64,000 bases of DNA, from the NCBI GenBank assembly GCA_022113835.1, contig JAILWY010000009.1, forward strand, positions 16,840,001-16,904,000, in the 5' to 3' direction. Origin of the DNA: Atopsyche davidsoni. Its lineage: Eukaryota > Arthropoda > Insecta > Trichoptera > Hydrobiosidae. This document shows, piece after piece, positions 63,001 through 64,000 of this stretch. The number at the start of each line of letters is the position of its first letter. Position 1 is the first letter of the stretch. The notes under the pieces were generated by a model that saw nothing but the letters and a program-made list of their open reading frames with translations, was not told the DNA's origin and did no database searches. The translations under genes were made by a program, and so were the position numbers.

Positions 63001-63800
63001 AGATTGCTGATAACACGCTGACACATAGCCCTCGATATTGCTGCCATTTCTAACCTGATGTTTTGTTTCAATTCCTTTAGATTCGCCGGATTATTCTCAT
63101 AAACCCTACTTTTAAGGTCTCCCCATACGAAATAGTCAAGAAGGCTAAGGTCGGGGCTTCTGGGAGGCCAGTTGATGTTACCTCTACGTGAAATGACCTT
63201 ATTAGGGAATAATTCGTTAACAGCTTCAATTTATTGATTGGATGTATGGCAAGTGTTGTTGGAACCACGTTCTTGAGTTGAAACCTTGGAGAAACTCCTG
63301 CAACTCTGGACCCAAAATTTTTCGTAGCATATCGCAATAACGGTCACTATTCACATTCACCCGATACTCTTTTTGGACACCCTATAGTTTGAAAATCTCA
63401 TAAAACTGTGTCGTGTGTTTTAATATATGCCAAATATATAAATATTTTCTAGAATTAATAAATCACTATATATGTATATGATATTTTAATGCTTCAGTGC
63501 AGTGGCTCTCTTCGTGGTAGGAATCACCACATTAGTGGGATTCTGTTGCTACTGTGGAATGCTGATCTATGCCAGATACCACGACTGCGATCCTCTCTCC
63601 ACTCAGGTGAGAACAACGCTTGCTTTATAGAAAATCAAAAATCAATCCACTAGCAAAAACCAAAACTTACTACAGATGATAGTTTTGTAGTTGGCGCGGG
63701 CGAAGGACCAGCTTCTGCCTCTGCTGGTGATGGACATCCTGGGAGAGATACCTGGATTATCTGGAATTTTTGTGGCTGGAATTTTTAGTGCTGCTTTGAG
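59804..63800 (+). CDS. Sodium/solute symporter, SLC5 family (sodium-coupled monocarboxylate transporter-like), 5' nine coding exons; continues past window
   Basis: Nine exons join in phase to give the first 355 residues: 59804-60009, 60101-60260, 60332-60397, 60473-60524, 60648-60715, 60921-61075, 62432-62572, 63498-63606 and 63691-63800. SLC5 proteins import small organic solutes such as monocarboxylates or vitamins with sodium across the plasma membrane. Family marks: helix 1 at about 20-40, YLMGGR (50-55), FPVAMSLVASFISGITLLG (60-78), EMYMYGTQYVF, GGLQAVVWTDVIQ at exon 6, and TNAVNQTMMQRYLA in exon 7, the classic symporter stretch. The start at 59804 has a good context (aacaacATGG). Members are about 600 residues, so roughly 240 C-terminal residues lie to the right of the window. 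The exact substrate is not deducible; SMCT or SMVT-like assignment rests on overall resemblance. Confidence 0.93.
60101..60260 (+). CDS. SLC5-family symporter exon 2
   Basis: The splice that restores the conserved SFISGITLLGAPTEMY uses the acceptor gttcaag ending at 60100, not the nearby ttatttcag at 60104-60111, which would delete FIS. The exon ends SNYE before gtataa. Confidence 0.9.
60332..60397 (+). CDS. SLC5-family symporter exon 3
   Basis: A 22-codon exon between tgttttag and gtataa encodes YLEKRFDKSVRLFGSALFT, the invariant YLE.RF segment of the family. Confidence 0.93.
60473..60524 (+). CDS. SLC5-family symporter exon 4
   Basis: A 52-bp exon between cttatag and gttagt encodes IAWLPIVIYVPALAFNQ, part of a membrane helix, leaving after one base. 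Confidence 0.91.
60648..60715 (+). CDS. SLC5-family symporter exon 5
   Basis: A 68-bp exon between attacag and gtaagt encodes VTGVNVHVITPIVCLVCIFY and TCV, continuing the helix that precedes the GGL.AV.WTD motif. Confidence 0.92.
60921..61075 (+). CDS. SLC5-family symporter exon 6
   Basis: The exon lies between tctccag and gtaagc and encodes GGLQAVVWTDVIQIMVMFG and a following loop ending RIEGPK. The motif is diagnostic for SLC5. Confidence 0.94.
61076..62431 (+). other. SLC5-family gene intron 6 (1.36 kb)
   Basis: The intron separates the exons ending IEGPK and beginning FDLNPL. Its middle (about 61640-62060) is more complex and GC-rich than the rest and has overlapping open frames on both strands without recognisable family. 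It includes AGGTCAAGGTCG at about 61957-61968, two joined nuclear-receptor half sites. Confidence 0.6.
62432..62572 (+). CDS. SLC5-family symporter exon 7
   Basis: The exon lies between tattacag and gtaaaa and encodes FDLNPLTRHTVWGLVIGG, MYWLQTNAVNQTMMQRYLA and LPTLKAAK. The N-Q-x-x-x-Q-R-Y core is a conserved SLC5 element. Confidence 0.94.
62820..63384 (-). mobile_element. Tc1/mariner-type element, deletion derivative, copy 2 (in SLC5-family intron 7)
   Basis: A 565-bp copy closely similar along its length to the element at 41568-42130, with TIRs tagggtgtccaaagagagta and its complement at the right, and TA on each side. Small insertions/deletions shift the frame relative to copy 1 (for example near 63225-63275), so the transposase remnant is broken. 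It lies in the same orientation, inside the intron between exons 7 and 8. Confidence 0.8.
63498..63606 (+). CDS. SLC5-family symporter exon 8
   Basis: The acceptor gcttcag ends at 63497 and the donor gtgaga begins at 63607. It encodes AVALFVVGITTLVGFCCYCG and YARYHDCDPLSTQ, matching the helix and DP loop of SMCT-type proteins. An alternative acceptor 5 bp downstream would break the frame. Confidence 0.92.
63691..63800 (+). CDS. SLC5-family symporter exon 9 (last in window)
   Basis: The exon lies between ttttgtag and gtaaag and encodes LARAKDQLLPLLVMDILGEI, then PGLSGIFVAGIFSAAL, a highly conserved helix carrying part of the sodium site region. It leaves after two bases of a codon, so the gene continues beyond the window. 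Confidence 0.93.
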
Positions 63801-64000
63801 GTAAAGCATAACAGATTTGATTGATTGTTGAGTGTTTCACTGCGTTTTCAAGCTGTCTTTGGGGATTTATTTTTTTCATTTGAATTTCCTCAAAATTTAA
63901 ACTGAAAACCCATAAAAATTACAACAGCTGTCACAACCTATGAAAACATTTAAAATATAATACAAAACTAGCGTCATTCAAATTTTTTATCTAGATTTTA

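Overview
The window is a stretch of nuclear insect DNA. It is AT-rich, with spliced genes using GT/AG introns, proteins of clear animal type, and dispersed mariner, pogo, piggyBac and hAT-like debris. I cannot fix the insect order from the sequence alone. Three real protein genes are present, and all were resolved to exon level by matching splice signals, codon phase and family protein sequence.

Region by region: 1-12403 holds no recognisable coding exon and lies upstream of, or in an intron of, the first gene. From 12404 to 49519 on the plus strand lie the last six coding exons of a heme/choline-type major facilitator transporter of the FLVCR (SLC49) family. A 30.4 kb intron and a 5.1 kb intron separate its first three visible exons, while the last three introns are only 122-234 bp. 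The N-terminal exons lie outside the window. A gene-poor tract (49520-about 55060) follows, probably partly 3' UTR. From 58071 down to 55887 on the minus strand is a complete six-exon gene for the exosome core subunit Rrp42/EXOSC7 (305 aa), convergent with FLVCR. From 59804 on the plus strand, divergent from EXOSC7, are the first nine coding exons of a sodium/solute symporter (SLC5, closest in character to the sodium-coupled monocarboxylate transporters). Its C-terminal 40 percent runs off the right edge.

The long introns contain mobile-element remains. These include two roughly 565 bp deletion derivatives of one Tc1/mariner-type element (41568-42130 and 62820-63384), a pogo/Tigger-type MITE with intact TIRs (21407-21725), a 175 bp piggyBac-type MITE with TTAA duplications (52004-52178), a long-TIR hairpin MITE (44298-44430) with a half copy at 16474, a mariner transposase tail (19622-19965), a non-LTR reverse transcriptase tail (25425-25604) and several hAT-like termini. 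A tandem array at 27543-28235 alternates units of about 71 and 79 bp, and several units carry a perfect TGACGTCA palindrome. The introns are also dotted with GC-rich, non-repetitive islands of 150-400 bp (for example 27225-27545, 30380-30620, 38820-39140, 42540-42740, 44790-45150), which are my best candidates for cis-regulatory elements.

The three genes do not form a pathway. FLVCR and SLC5 are plasma-membrane transporters, and EXOSC7 is a nuclear/cytoplasmic RNA-processing subunit. I did not find a clearly new multi-gene system. The most unusual structures are the CRE-bearing higher-order repeat with its neighbouring repeats, and the islands.
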